Assembly (NCBI GenBank): GCA_954871525.1
Contig: OX940872.1
Span: 8,021,180-8,085,179, forward strand
Length of the DNA: 64,000 nucleotides
Direction of reading: 5' to 3'
DNA from: Parietaria judaica
Lineage: Eukaryota > Streptophyta > Magnoliopsida > Rosales > Urticaceae
Position numbers and translations under genes: made by a program. The notes under the pieces were generated by a model. It did no database searches and had not been told where the DNA came from. It saw nothing but the letters and a program-made list of their open reading frames with translations. This document shows, in pieces, positions 11,516-23,500 of the stretch (its first letter is position 1; every line of letters begins with the position of its first letter).

Positions 11516-14500
11516 ATGATAAAGATTCTGGTCTTCTTCTCGCTGCTGTTACACTCGGCTCTTGCGCAGAAAGCTCCTCCGGCTTCGCCAAAATGGCTGA
11601 CTCTAAGCGGTAACAACACGATCCCGCACCGGTTTTCTTAACTTTATATATACTACAAAGTACACAAACACTACATTATAAAGTCCCATACACTTTGTCT
11701 TTGTGATTTAATTTGACCTCTTGATTTATAAAATAATTTTATTCATCACTCTTCAGATTTCGTATACGTTCCTATTTATAAATTAATTTTCTCTTTTCAT
11801 TTCTTGGGTTATGCAATTTTAGTGAAAAAAAAACTAAACAAAATTGGAGGTGTGATAAGGTAAATGACGAATGATAAAATAGATATGGAGAAAAATAAAA
11901 AGTCAACAATTGTTTTTAAAATGCTAAACTAATTCTTGGAATGGTGGTTTTTTCTTTCTCTCCGCGTGGCAGTTAATCGGCCGAAGGTGGTGGCCCGTGG
12001 TGGGTTCTCGGGGCTGTTCCCGGAGTCGAGCGGGTTTGCGAACCAGATGGCGGTGTCGACGGGCCTCACCGACACAGTGGTGTGGTGTAGCCTCCAGCTC
12101 ACCAAAGACGGAGTCGGTGTTTGCCTGCCGGACGTGCGCATCGACAACTCCACCACCATCGCCACCTTCTTCCCCAAGGGCCAAAAGACCTACACCGTCA
12201 ATGGTGAAGATATCCGTGGCTGGTACGCCCTCGACTTCACCTCCGATGAGCTTCTCAGCAACGTCACACGTAAGCATTCCTTTCTTGCTGTCCTTAAAAC
12301 TAGCTCAATTGGTTCAGTATTTGAATAAGTATCGTTGAAATACGTGCTGTTGAACCTATCGAATTCGCCTCCAACGATCTTGTTAGCAACGTCACACGTA
12401 AGCTTGTCGCTCAAAAAAATATATCTTGACCGGACCAAAAAACTGTCGTTCTTGTTTTCGTCTTCATTGAGCCCCGTCAGCTTCCCCTCTGACGAGCTTC
12501 TCAGTAACGTCACACGTAATTGTGTCGTGGTTCAAGTCCCACGACATACAAAAAATTGAAAGAAATAAAAAAAACGTTCACCCTTCGAAGAAAAAGCGGT
12601 TGTCGTTCTCGATTTTGTTGTCATTTTGGTCTGATCATGTGTTTGGGACGATTTTTTGTTTTATTGCAGTGACTCAGAACATCTACTCCCGGTCAAACTT
12701 GTTCGATGGCCAGTTGCCGATCTCAACCGTAGAAGACGTCACGGGAGTTAAGCCACCGGAGTTTTGGCTGAGCGTTCCGGTTTGTGCCAATACTCTTAAT
12801 GCATTATGAACACAAAAACATGACACTATGTTCTTTCACTAAATAAGATTCTGCTCTATTTTTTTTCCGGTTTAGTACGACGCATTCTACACTCAGCACA
12901 AGCTTAGCCCGGCGACATACATCGCACAAGCCGGTAAACACATGGTCATAAACTACATATCCTCACCGGAAATCACCTTCTTGAAGGCAATCGGCGGGAA
13001 AGTGAACCGAATGAAGACGAAGCTGATCTTCCAGTTCCTTAGCCCGGACCAGATCGAGCCCACAACCAACTCCAAGTACAGCTCCATTCTGCAGAATCTC
13101 CTGACCGTGAAGTCCTTCGCGACCGGGATTCTAGTCCCGAAAGAGTACATTTGGCCTGTCGACTCAGAAGGGTACTTGGGTAAACCAACCAGCCTCGTTG
13201 CCGACGCCCACAAGCTTGGACTTGAAGTCTACGCTGCCGGTTTCGCCAACGATATGCCCGCAAGCTACAACTACAGCTACGATCCTACGTCGGAGTACGT
13301 TCAGTTCGTGGATAATTCTCAGTTTGCCGTCGACGGGGTTATCACGGATTTCCCTCCTACTGCCTCGGAAGCCATTGGTGAGATCATCAAAGGAAAAAGA
13401 AAAGAAAAGAAAATTAAAAATTATTTTGTGAAATATGATTATAATACTTTTATGCATTAATGATAGATATTAAAACCTTATTAACCTAATGATTTTTATG
13501 ATTATATTGCAGCCTGTTTTGCTCAGAACAACAATGGAGGCACACCCAGAAAAGGTATCATCCATATACAACACAAACATATTTCTTAACCATAATACAA
13601 TTACAAATAGTGCATGATTCTGGACAGTCATATTTATAATTCCTGAAAGAATATTCTTCACACGGTTTTATATTTGAAATAACTTGAAAGTCCAGTTTTA
13701 ATCCCACAATCGAAAAAAAAAAAAAAAAAAACTCGGTTCGAAATACCTGATTTATGTGTTTGAATTGGGATAAAGGTGATTCCGGATCCAAGTACCCTTA
13801 TCCGTATCAAAACCTGATGCGGATTTCGGGTTGAAGTTCTGAAAAACGTGGGACTCAGAACCCGGTTTTTATTTAATGTACGGGATCAAATAGAAATAAT
13901 TTTAAAAAAAAATATGAATGGCTTGGGAGAACATTTTCAAAGTTTCTGACAATTTCTTGTATGTGAAGGAAGTGCGTTGATCATAAGCAACAACGGAGCA
14001 AGTGGGGTCTACCCAGGCTGCACCGACCTGGCCTACCAGCAGGCTGTGGACGACGGCGCTGACATCATTGACTGCTCGGTCCAGCTCTCCAAAGACGGTG
14101 TCGCTTTCTGCCTTGCAAGTGCCGACCTTGCTGCCGACACCACCGCCATGATGCCATTCATCGACCGGAAAGAGACCATCCCGGAGATCCAACCTGAGAC
14201 CGGAGTCTTCTCCTTCTCGCTCTCGTGGAGCGAGATCCAGACCCTTCAACGTAAATATCATGAAGTTCCATCTTAAACTAGTTACGCTTACGTAAATATC
14301 ATGACTTACGTAAATATCATGACGTTCTATCTTAAAACTAGAATTACACTTATAAAGCTTGATAGTCACTTCGTCTTTTTTGACGGTTATGGATTGGCTT
14401 TGGTCGATTTTTGTTCTTATCAGCGCAAATGGTTAGTCCGTTCGGAAACAGCAGCATTGAGAGAAACCCGGTGAACAAGAACGCCGGGAAGTTCCTCACG

Positions 14501-16358
14501 CTCCCCGAGTTTCTCGACTTCGCTAAGACCAAAGCTGTTTCAGGGGTTCTCATCAACATTGAGGTTTTTAAATGCTCATCTTTTTTACTTTTTTTCTTGA
14601 ATTAGTTTCACTAGTCATCAAATTACTAATAACTAAGTATAATTACAAATTACCAAAATATACTTCAGAGTTATGTCACATATTTTGAGTCACATTCTTT
14701 ATTTTATTCTTTTTAAATGTACCTAAGAACTAATAGAAATCATTTCAAATTATATCAAGAACACTTAAATTAAAATAGAAATTGATTTTGAGAGAGAAAA
14801 AAAAAAAAGGTTTTCCGAGGAGGCTAAATCTCGAAAATCTCAGGCTCGGTCCCCTGGTCGCTCGAGCCTCCTGCCCGATGCATAAATTTAATAACACGAA
14901 AATGAAATATAAACAAAAGATCGTAACCGTTTTTGTTTCGTGTCATGATCAACGCTTTCTTAGAACGCCGCCTATCTGGCATCGAAGCAAGGCCTAGACC
15001 TCGTGGGGGCCATAAAGAGCGCCTTGGCCAACGCCACGCTGGACCAGCAGTCCACGCAGCACGTCCTGATCCAGTCCGACGACACTTCCGTGCTCGACAA
15101 GTTCGCGGGCGTGGGCGCCTACAAGCGGGTGTTCCGGGTGAAGGAGAAGATCGGCAACGCGCCGAGGCCGGCGGTGGAGGAGATCAAGAAGCACGCGGAG
15201 GGGGTGACGGTCCCGCGCAGCGCGGTGGTGAAAGTGAACGAGTACTTCACGGTGGGGCTGACGGAGGTGGTGAAGGAGCTGAAGGCGGCGAACCTGTCGG
15301 TGTACGTGCATGAGCTGAGGAACGAGTACGTGACTCTGGCCTTCGACTATTTCAGCGACCCCATCATCGAGATCGCCACCTACGTTCAGGTCGTTGAGGT
15401 CGATGGCTTCATCACTGATTATCCTGCCACTGCCACTAAATACATGAGTAAGTTTCTCTTCCATATATACATATATGACAAGAATATACATATAATATGG
15501 ATTGGTGAAAGAAATGAACTATTTTCTACGAATTACCGGGCTAATTGCGAGTTACCGATTCCAGCTTCCGGGTTTTTATAAGATCGGGAACCGGCAATAG
15601 GGACGTGATTTTGAGAACCAGACCGGTATATGCTAAAATGTTGTGGGTAACGATAAACCGGAACTGTGACTCTGAGTATTCTGGAAATTCAATAATGTTA
15701 TTAGAATGTAACAATAAACGGAGCCGTTTTGTAATTTGCCAACGATTTTACCGGTTTTGATTTTATAATATAGATTTTAAGAAAATAGTTTCGAGTTCCG
15801 AGCAACCGGTGTGAATGTTCTATACCAGTATTAGTTACACGTCCCTTTTTTCCGGGTCATGATTTCCTTACTGAACTAGCTACCCGTCTCAGTTTACCGG
15901 TCCCGATTTGTTTACTGGTATTAGTTACACGTCCCGTTAATTTACCGGCCTTGATTTCTTTACATCCCAATTTTTTACTTTTTATTTTTTTTCTATGTGG
16001 TCATAAGTGATTTGGTCAGTCAGTTCTTCAGTTCATTAACTTGGGTTGTTTTGCAGGAACTACGTGCACAGATACGGACCCAAAAGCCAACGTCCCGTAC
16101 CCAATATTGCCGGCAGAGCCCGGCTCTCTGCTCGGTTTAATCCCGCCAGAGATTCAACCGCCAGCGCAAGCACCCGAGCCCTCACTCGAAGCCGCAGACG
16201 TGGCCGACCCCCCACTGCCACCAGTGGCCAAGATCGACCCCGAGGCTGCCGACGGGCCCGCAGCCGCCAAGAAGTCCGGGGCTTTGGCAACCGCAGCAAA
16301 CGCCAGCCTCTCCATCGCAGCAATCGTCACGCTTAGCTTGCTCTCATTGGGCTGCTAA
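11516..16358 (+). CDS. GDPDL: Glycerophosphodiester phosphodiesterase-like protein, GPI-anchored (SHV3/SVL family)
   Basis: Nine exons give 750 residues: 11516-11609, 11973-12269, 12670-12779, 12876-13377, 13513-13554, 13969-14250, 14424-14563, 14964-15447, 16057-16358. Residues 1-17 are a signal peptide (cleavage likely after LHSALA). Two GDPD-like domains follow: domain 1 from about residue 37 (VVARGGFSG) and domain 2 from about 350 (ISNNGASG, then [16 protein letters not shown]). A Pro-rich linker leads to a hydrophobic C-terminus (residues 722-750) that fits a GPI-anchor signal. The plant family acts at the cell surface and is needed for cellulose and pectin organisation in root hairs and guard cells. 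The canonical HR of bacterial GDPDs is not present at either domain start, as is usual for GDPDL proteins, so catalytic activity is uncertain. The start codon is supported by the signal peptide. Confidence 0.93.
12225..12517 (+). repeat. Three copies of the exon 2/intron 2 junction
   Basis: The end of exon 2 with its splice donor (AGCAACGTCACACGTAAG, donor GT at 12270) is repeated with divergence inside intron 2. The copies have potential donors at 12398 and 12516. About 45 bases around each junction are recognisably related. Spacing is 128 and 118 bases. Extending exon 2 past the first donor meets an in-frame TAA at 12326-12328. Confidence 0.85.
14245..14335 (+). repeat. Splice-donor sequence of exon 6 repeated three times
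   Basis: The real donor context CGTAAATATCATGA (GT at 14251) recurs with GT at 14292 and 14310, followed by a second copy of the TCTATCTTAAAACTAG-like stretch. Using the later donors would bring an in-frame stop at the TAA in TCTTAA. Confidence 0.8.
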
Positions 16359-17369
16359 AATGCTATGCATCCAATATTTGTTTTCCCTTGTCAGTTTTCT
16401 TAATTGTCGCGCGTTTCATGTGAAGAATTAGCCCCTATCTTTATAGTTTTGTATCCAATGAGAGAGAGATTTATTATATTAGCAATCAAGCCCATCATCA
16501 AGAATTTTGCTCCACTTCAAGTACTTACATCAAAATTGAGAAATAAAAATATAGGATAAAAAATTGTGATAATAGTGAGGCTCGGATTCGCCTTTTCTCA
16601 GGCATGAGAGAGAGTGGATTAGAGCTACCAAGGAACAGGCCAGCCTGAATGCCGGGGGGAAAAGGATCAACAAGCAAAGTTCAGGGGGCATTCCTGCAAA
16701 TTACTCAAAAATTTATTCTCCGGTATAACGGGCTGACCCGACCGGCAACTTCGAATCATCTCTCTCAAAAGTGCCTGATTTACAGTTTCACGAATTTCGT
16801 CACAGCCATGGATTAGGGTTTCCGATTTCGGAAACTTCGATACATACACACACATATACATAGATAGATAGAGAGATAGAGAGAGAGAGATTTCAGCAAG
16901 AGAAGAAGATGCGATCATTGGGTCCGCTTCAACCAGAGAACTCAGAAGAGAAGCAATTTGGACGCCATTGTTGAAACTTGAAACCCTAATCTGCAATGGC
17001 AGTTCTTTCTCTCTCTCTCTGGGAGCAAACCCTAATTCTTAAACTAATGAGCTCTCTCAGTCTCTGAATCTCTTCGTCAATGGAGCTCTGCTTTATAGGC
17101 CAGTGACCCCTCTGTTCACTTATTTCCGATTTTGCCCTCACCGATTGGTAAAATTGTAAGCATGATGGTGTTTCATAACTTATTTTACCGCAGTTTTATT
17201 TAATTTTAGTGTCAAATCAAACAAATATTACAGCTAATCCCCAATTAATTAGTGTAATCATCAATATTCGCGGGCCAAGCCCAAACTCTGCCCGGCCGAG
17301 CACCGTGTCTCCGGTGGCTAAAACCGTCTATGGTTTAAAAAATTTCACAGAAATAAAAAATAAGGGGAC
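16359..17369. other. GDPDL 3' region and spacer carrying leader-like repeat copy A
   Basis: The presumed 3' UTR follows the stop at 16358. From about 16576 to 17145 lies copy A of a dispersed unit that on the minus strand resembles a plant promoter and leader: CTATAAAGCAGAGCTC near 17090-17100, CT-rich tracts and TTAGGGTTT boxes. The possible start codon in this copy (ATG, then SKLLLF) is quickly followed by a stop. No intact gene is visible. Confidence 0.6.
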
Positions 17370-17372
17370 AAT

Positions 17373-18788
17373 GGGTGCGTTTGGCACAGCTTATTTACCC
17401 TTGTTTTTGTTTATAAAATAAACTTAACCGTTATTCAGGTGTTTGGCAAAATTATTTTTCCAAAAAATACAAAATTGATTTTGCTTTAAAAAAAAAAATT
17501 GATTATGATTTTTTGTACATGAATTGTAAAAGCTAGGATTTGTAGCTTTTGATTTTTTCTAAAAACAAAAATACGGTTTTAGTCTAAATAATTTTTTTAC
17601 CAAACGTTAAAACAATTTTTGTTACCAACAACAACTGTTTTATAAACAAAGGTAAACTGCGGCTAATGTACCCAATATTTGATCTTTTGCGAATTATGTA
17701 CCCAATGTTTATTTTTGGTGGCTAATGTACTCAATGTTTGATCTGTTAGATATTTTCGTGTTTTCCGTTAGTTGACCGTTAGAGAGTTATCCTTCTCTAT
17801 ATGCACACTTTTTGTATTTTTGACATAACACACTCATTTTTTGTCCAAATTTTATGCATGACCTATGGTTGTAAAGACAAGAGATAGATCTACAATTTTT
17901 ATGTTTTAAGTTTTGTAAAATAAGTTTTATAAAAATACGAAATTTTAAATACAACGTAAAATTGGACATAAGTTTAATGCAAAATATTTGTTTCGAGAAA
18001 ATTTTACCATACTTAATGACTTTTATTACGAAACGTAAAACTAATAAGTTGTAGATAAATATTTTATCTTTCCAGCGGATGTTTATATATAAATTTTGGA
18101 CAAAAGATGAGTAAGTTATGCCAAAAATATGAAAGATTATTTCACATCACATATATCATATTTTTGGCATAACTCACTCGTTTTTTATCTAAAATTTATA
18201 AATAAACACCCATTGGCAAGATAAAATATTTATCTACAATTTTTTCATTTTACGTTTCACCATTTAAAGTCATTAAATATATTAAAATTTGCTCGAAACA
18301 AATATTTTGTATTAAACTAACGTCTAATTTTACGTTGTATTTGAAATTTCGTATTTTTCTAAAACTTATTTTACAAATATTAAAGCAACAAAGTTGTAGA
18401 TCTATCTCTTATCTTTCTAACCATATGTCGTGTATAAAATTTAGACAAAAAATGAATGAGTTATGTCAAAAATACGAAAAGTGTACATGTAGAGGATGAT
18501 AACTCTCTAACGGTCAACTAACACGAAAATATCTAACAGATCAAACATTGAGTACATTAGCCACCAAAAATAAACATTGGGTACATAATTCGTAAAAGAT
18601 CAAATATTGAGTACATTAGCCGCAGTTTACCCTATAAATAATTTACCAAATACCTGACGGTTTTTCTCAAAATCGAAAAACAGTTTATTTTCTAAATTAA
18701 AACTAAAAACAATTTTTGTAAAAATTTTTATTTTCTAAATTAAAACTAAAAATAATTTTTGTAAAAATTAAGATTTGTCAAAGGGCCC
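17373..18788. mobile_element. MITE with GGG(T/C)..CGTTTGGCA-type ends, split by a foldback element
   Basis: The left end GGGTGCGTTTGGCA and right end TGTCAAAGGGCCC form imperfect terminal inverted repeats flanked by AAT on both sides. A second copy of the same family at 35252-35614, in opposite orientation, is uninterrupted and aligns to the two outer parts of this one. The superfamily is uncertain (Harbinger-like or hAT-like). Confidence 0.75.
17650..18632. mobile_element. 983-bp foldback element, probably Mutator-like, nested in the MITE
   Basis: Almost the whole element is one inverted repeat with arms of about 490 bases centred near 18140. The ends read AGGTAAACTGCGGC and, in reverse complement, GGGTAAACTGCGGC. 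It is flanked by a 9-base duplication TATAAACAA (17641-17649) and TATAAATAA (18633-18641), one mismatch apart. The uninterrupted paralogue at 35252-35614 has a single TATAAACAA at this place. A 9-base duplication points to the Mutator superfamily. There is no coding capacity. Confidence 0.85.
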
Positions 18789-18791
18789 AAT

Positions 18792-20533
18792 ATCATAAAA
18801 TTAAAACTTTCTTGAAAGATCGAAACTTTTTTTTTATCGAGACTAACTTTTTTTTATCCTAAACCATCAATTGTACACGTGGCTGAAACATCAATGCCAC
18901 CTGTTACAAGGCACATGTACATTCACCGACTCACGTAGCCACGTGGCACAAAATAAACGGACATCTTTAAAAGATTTTGCCACAATTTTTTTTCTTTTTT
19001 TCACAATAGCATCAGGACGTTATCAAACCTTGGCTCTTTTTGCCACAATTACCCTTATATAGTTTAGCCAATTTTTTCAAATTAAAAATGAGCACTAATC
19101 TCAGAGTATTTAAGTCAAATTAAATTAAAAAATATATCATAATCAAAATTAAGGTAATAATTCTCAAAAGAATGAGAAGGGTGAGAGAGTTGAGGCTCAG
19201 AATCGCGATTTCTCAGGCATGAGAGAGAGAGAGCGCGGACATGGCTACCACGAGCAAGATCCCCGGCAACTTCAGATCCTCTCTCCCTCCAAATGCCTGG
19301 ATTTTGTGAATCAAATTTCATCACAGCCTCGAATCAATTAGGGTCATATAAAGGGATAATTGCGGCAAAAGTACCTATGCTCTTTGAAATTAGTTTGCAA
19401 TGCGATCATCGGGTCCGCTTCGACCAAAGAGGAAAGAAGAGAAGCAAATTGGACACCATTTTAGTTGAAGCCCTAATCTGCCATGGCAGTTCTTTCTCTC
19501 TCTCTCTGGGAGCAAACCCTCGTACTTCAAATAACGAAAGAGCTCTCTCTCTCAAAGTAATGGTTCTGCTTTATATGCACCATGGGTTCTCTGATTTCCG
19601 ATTTTGCCCTCCCATTCGAGGTTTTTTTTTTTTTTTTTTTGATAAATTGCCTCTTGTATTTGTTGCATAAATGTAGAGGGTAACTTAGGAGATATGAAAC
19701 TTTGTTGGGGGTATAATTGTATACTTGGCGATTGGTAAGCGTCCATTATATTTATGCCGATATTAAATTATTTTAACCACTTATTTGTACACTTAACCTA
19801 AATTGATCACTTTTGCCACTATTATCCATAATAAAAATTGGTTCTTCAATGCAGACATTCTCCCTTGTTCTAGACCCGTAGGATAAAAAATTAATTTCAC
19901 TAAAAAATGTGTACTTATGCAATTTTTCTAAAAAAAAGCTCATTATTGCTTACTTCTTAAAAATAAAATAAAAAACATAAATTATTTTTTGAAAAAGCGG
20001 TAAAACACCACAATCGTCATATTAGTTTCCCTAACGTTATAGGAATTCTATTTCAATAAAATTGTTTCAGAACAGTCTTATTTGATAAATTTTTTTTTCT
20101 TCTTGTAAGATACCAAATGTATTAAATTTACCGGAGTAAGTCATGTAAAAGAATAAAGGGCATATTTGTGAAGAAGTAAGAGGTCATGGGGAGAAATGCA
20201 CAACCTATAAAGTTTAGAGGCATTATTGTACAATTTAAACTTTCCCGCGCACAAGCAAGTAGCAACGTCTAAATGCATGAGAGCTTTTCGAATTTCAATC
20301 TCTCTTTTCAAACTTCCTGCTGCGCTCACCCTCTCCCTCCGAACCCTAGATTTCGATTCCAAGAGTTTTCGCAGATCGAACCAATTCCAGTCCTCTGCAA
20401 ACCCTAGATTTCGAGTCGATTGAGAACCAAGTTGGAATCAGAACTCGGATTTCGAATTTTCCAGAGGTGCTTCGAATCAAACCCGCAAAGAACAGTTCTC
20501 TCCAAAAGCTTCGGGGTTCGTTAGGGTTCGGCT
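18792..20533. other. Spacer with leader-like repeat copy B and presumed kinesin promoter
   Basis: About 19180-19740 is copy B of the dispersed promoter/leader-like unit (GGGTCCGCTTCGACC near 19408, GGGAGCAAACCCTCGTA near 19508). No intact gene is seen. A CT-rich, AACCCTAGATTTCG-containing stretch at 20330-20530 is likely the kinesin 5' leader. Confidence 0.55.
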
Positions 20534-23500
20534 ATGGCTTCCCGGAATCAGAATCGGAGTCCAAATTCGGTAAGCTTGAACCGTATTTTCTTCTACTGAA
20601 TCTGTCTTTTTGCTTAGGAAATGGGAAATGGAACGAATTGGGAACGGACTGTGTTTTCGTGCGAAATTTGATGTTTTCAGCGCCTAGTTTGTGCATGTCC
20701 TAAGCTTTCGGTTTGTTTTGACAGACGAAGGAGAGTGCGGGGGAAGCTCCGATTGGAAAACGGAGGAGATTGGGAGGGATGCAACAGGCGGGTGGCGGCC
20801 CAACGAGACTGCCACTTTCATCGGTCAACCGAAAAGAGACTCAGAATGCGGGAGAAGCCGCTGCTGTGGACGGCTCCGACAGCGGGAGTGTTGAGTTCAC
20901 AAAAGAAGATGTTGAGGCGCTTCTGAATGAGAAGAAGCCGCCCGTGAAGTTCGATATCAAGGTTTACCGGAACCCATTCTCATAACATCTTGCACTTTGC
21001 TAGATTTTTTTCTTCTGTAGTTTGTTGAATTTTATTTTCTCGATTTCGAACGAGCAGAAGAAGTTGGAACACGTGGTTGATCACGCAAAGAGGCTTAAGC
21101 TTTGTATTAGGTGGTTCAAACGAGCCGAGGAAACACTCCTTCTTGAGCAGGAACGACTTCGCGACGCACTGGAATGCAGCGAAAAGAAGTGCAATGCTAC
21201 AGGTAATTTTTTGTCACTGTGCTTTAACTCAATGATTTTCAGTTTGGAGTTTGATAAAGTTTTGTAAATTTCTTTGTAAGTTATTGCATTTTGTCTTACT
21301 TAGTTGCGAAAAGCTTTTATGTGATTGCATATTATGTATTTGCTGATCATTTATCTTAAAGCCATTTAGTATAATTGCTAACGTGAACTGTTTGCATTAT
21401 CTAGAGTTGCAGATGAATAACAGGGTAGAAGAGATGAATGATTCTATTTCAAAGATGCAGAAATGTATTTCTCTGTTAGAAGACAAACTAGCAAAGGAAG
21501 AATCAGCTAAGCTGGTAGGTTTCGAATGACGAATTAGAATGTTATTAATAATTTGAGAAAATGTCAATTCGCGTCCAGTTTCTCATTGCTGCCCCTTTTG
21601 CGTTTCGACTAACTAGGATGCTATAAATTGCCATCAAAGAGAACAAGAGGCGAGGGATGCTGCTGAAAAGTTACAACTTTCTCTCTCATCTGAGCTAGAA
21701 AAAGCGAGGGTAGAGAAATCTTTAGCGGATCAGAGGGTAATATCTTTGACTCATAGTCTTCTTTTAAACAGAAATTTTGTTCGTAAATACCTTTGTTTTA
21801 CTTTTTATCATTATATATTTTCTTCTATCAGTTGACTGACTTTTATGCAGCTTTCAATAAGCGAGGATTCGTACCGTCGATCCCAAGAGTATAACAACAG
21901 CTTGCAAGTATATAACAGCAGGCTTCAAAAAGATCTTGAAATATCCAACGAGTCCCTCAAACGGGTGGAGACGGAAAAACAAACTATCATGGAAAATCTT
22001 AGCAATCTAAGGGCTCAGTCTATGGAAAATCTTAGCACTTTGAGGGGTCACAATAAAGCATTAGAAGATCAGTTAACTTCAATGAAGGTAATATGTCTTA
22101 AGAGTTAGGAATTCATTTTTTCCCTTTTTTAAAATATTGAATCATGTTTCATATTTTTTTTATGTTCGGTGTGATTTTATGCAGGCGTCCCATGATGATG
22201 CTGTGAACCAAACTGAAACTTTGCTTACTGAACTTAAATGCCTTCGAGGCGAGTTGCGTCTCGTGAGAGAAGATCGTGACTCTCAATCTGCTCTAGTGCA
22301 GGCTTTGACTGCTGATTTAGAGAAATTTAAAGAAGTTTCGACAAAATCTTGTGTAGAAGTAGATGCTTTGATGACGAAATTCATCTCATTAGAGGTTGTT
22401 AAAAATTATATTGCTATGCATTCTTTCTTAGCTATAAGCATTAAACTGGATACTTATGTGATATTGCTTTTCTGTGCAGGATACTTGTTCATCACAGAGA
22501 GAGCATAATCGCATGCTCGAGCGTCAGCTAGCTGCTGCAAATGAGAAATTAAAGGTATAAGCACTTGGTTTTAAAAATTAGCGATTTTGGATTTGGCTAT
22601 TTTGATTTGCATATTTTTTAGTAACTGTTAAATCAGTTTAAACCCGAAGCAGTTTAAAAATGGTTTAAGAATAGATCTGGTCTCGGTTTTTAGATGACGT
22701 TATCTCACCAAATATCATATTTTAGGTGGCCGATCTATCATCTATAGAAACAAGGACTGAAGTTGAAGAGCTCACCAGGATTGTGCGGGATCTGCAACAG
22801 CGCTTAGCAGATGCAGATTTCAAAGTTGTGGAAGGAGAACAACTCCGGAAGAAACTGCATAATACCATTTTGGTAATGCAATTCTTTCTGCATACATTGT
22901 TCACTCTTTTTTTTGCTTCCCAAATTAAGTGATATGAGCCTGAAAGCGAGAGAGAGATTTGAGAGAAAGGCCTCCCTTAAACCCTAATCCCAATTAGGGT
23001 TAGGGTTTAATTCTGGAAGCTCCATTTTCATTAATGAAAGGGACTATTTATAGTCCACATACACAAGGAACTAATCCAATTAGGGACAAACCCCCAAAGG
23101 ACGACTCGACCTAAAACGACACGACTTGCAACGACAAAACGACACACGACATTTACGGAAATCTAAATAAAAGACTCAAAGCATATAAAAGAAATCCGAT
23201 CCTTAATCCTTCGTGATCCTAGCCACTTTTCTCGGCGATGCGACTTGCGAAGCTTCTTCGCTGACACGAGTTCGTATCAGTAAGATAGAGATTGAAGACC
23301 CTTTTTCGTAATTTCAGGAGTTGAAAGGAAATATTCGAGTCTTCTGCCGCGTGAGGCCTTTGATGCCTGACGATATTGCTTCAGAAGCGACTGTTATTTC
23401 TTATCCTACATCAACAGAAACTCTTGGAAGGGGCGTTGATCTTTTACAAAGTGGTAAGGCTCAAATCTTCAATCTTGATTTGAATACAGTAACTTAATCT

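Noticed and set aside
13902..15491. Minus-strand open frames of 155 and 165 codons
   Set aside because: They are antisense to the GDPDL exons, whose codon pattern, splice phases and domain match are clear.
22979..23010. AACCCTAA/TTAGGGTT motifs resembling interstitial telomere repeats
   Set aside because: Only a few motifs within the leader part of a solo LTR; such boxes are common in plant leaders.
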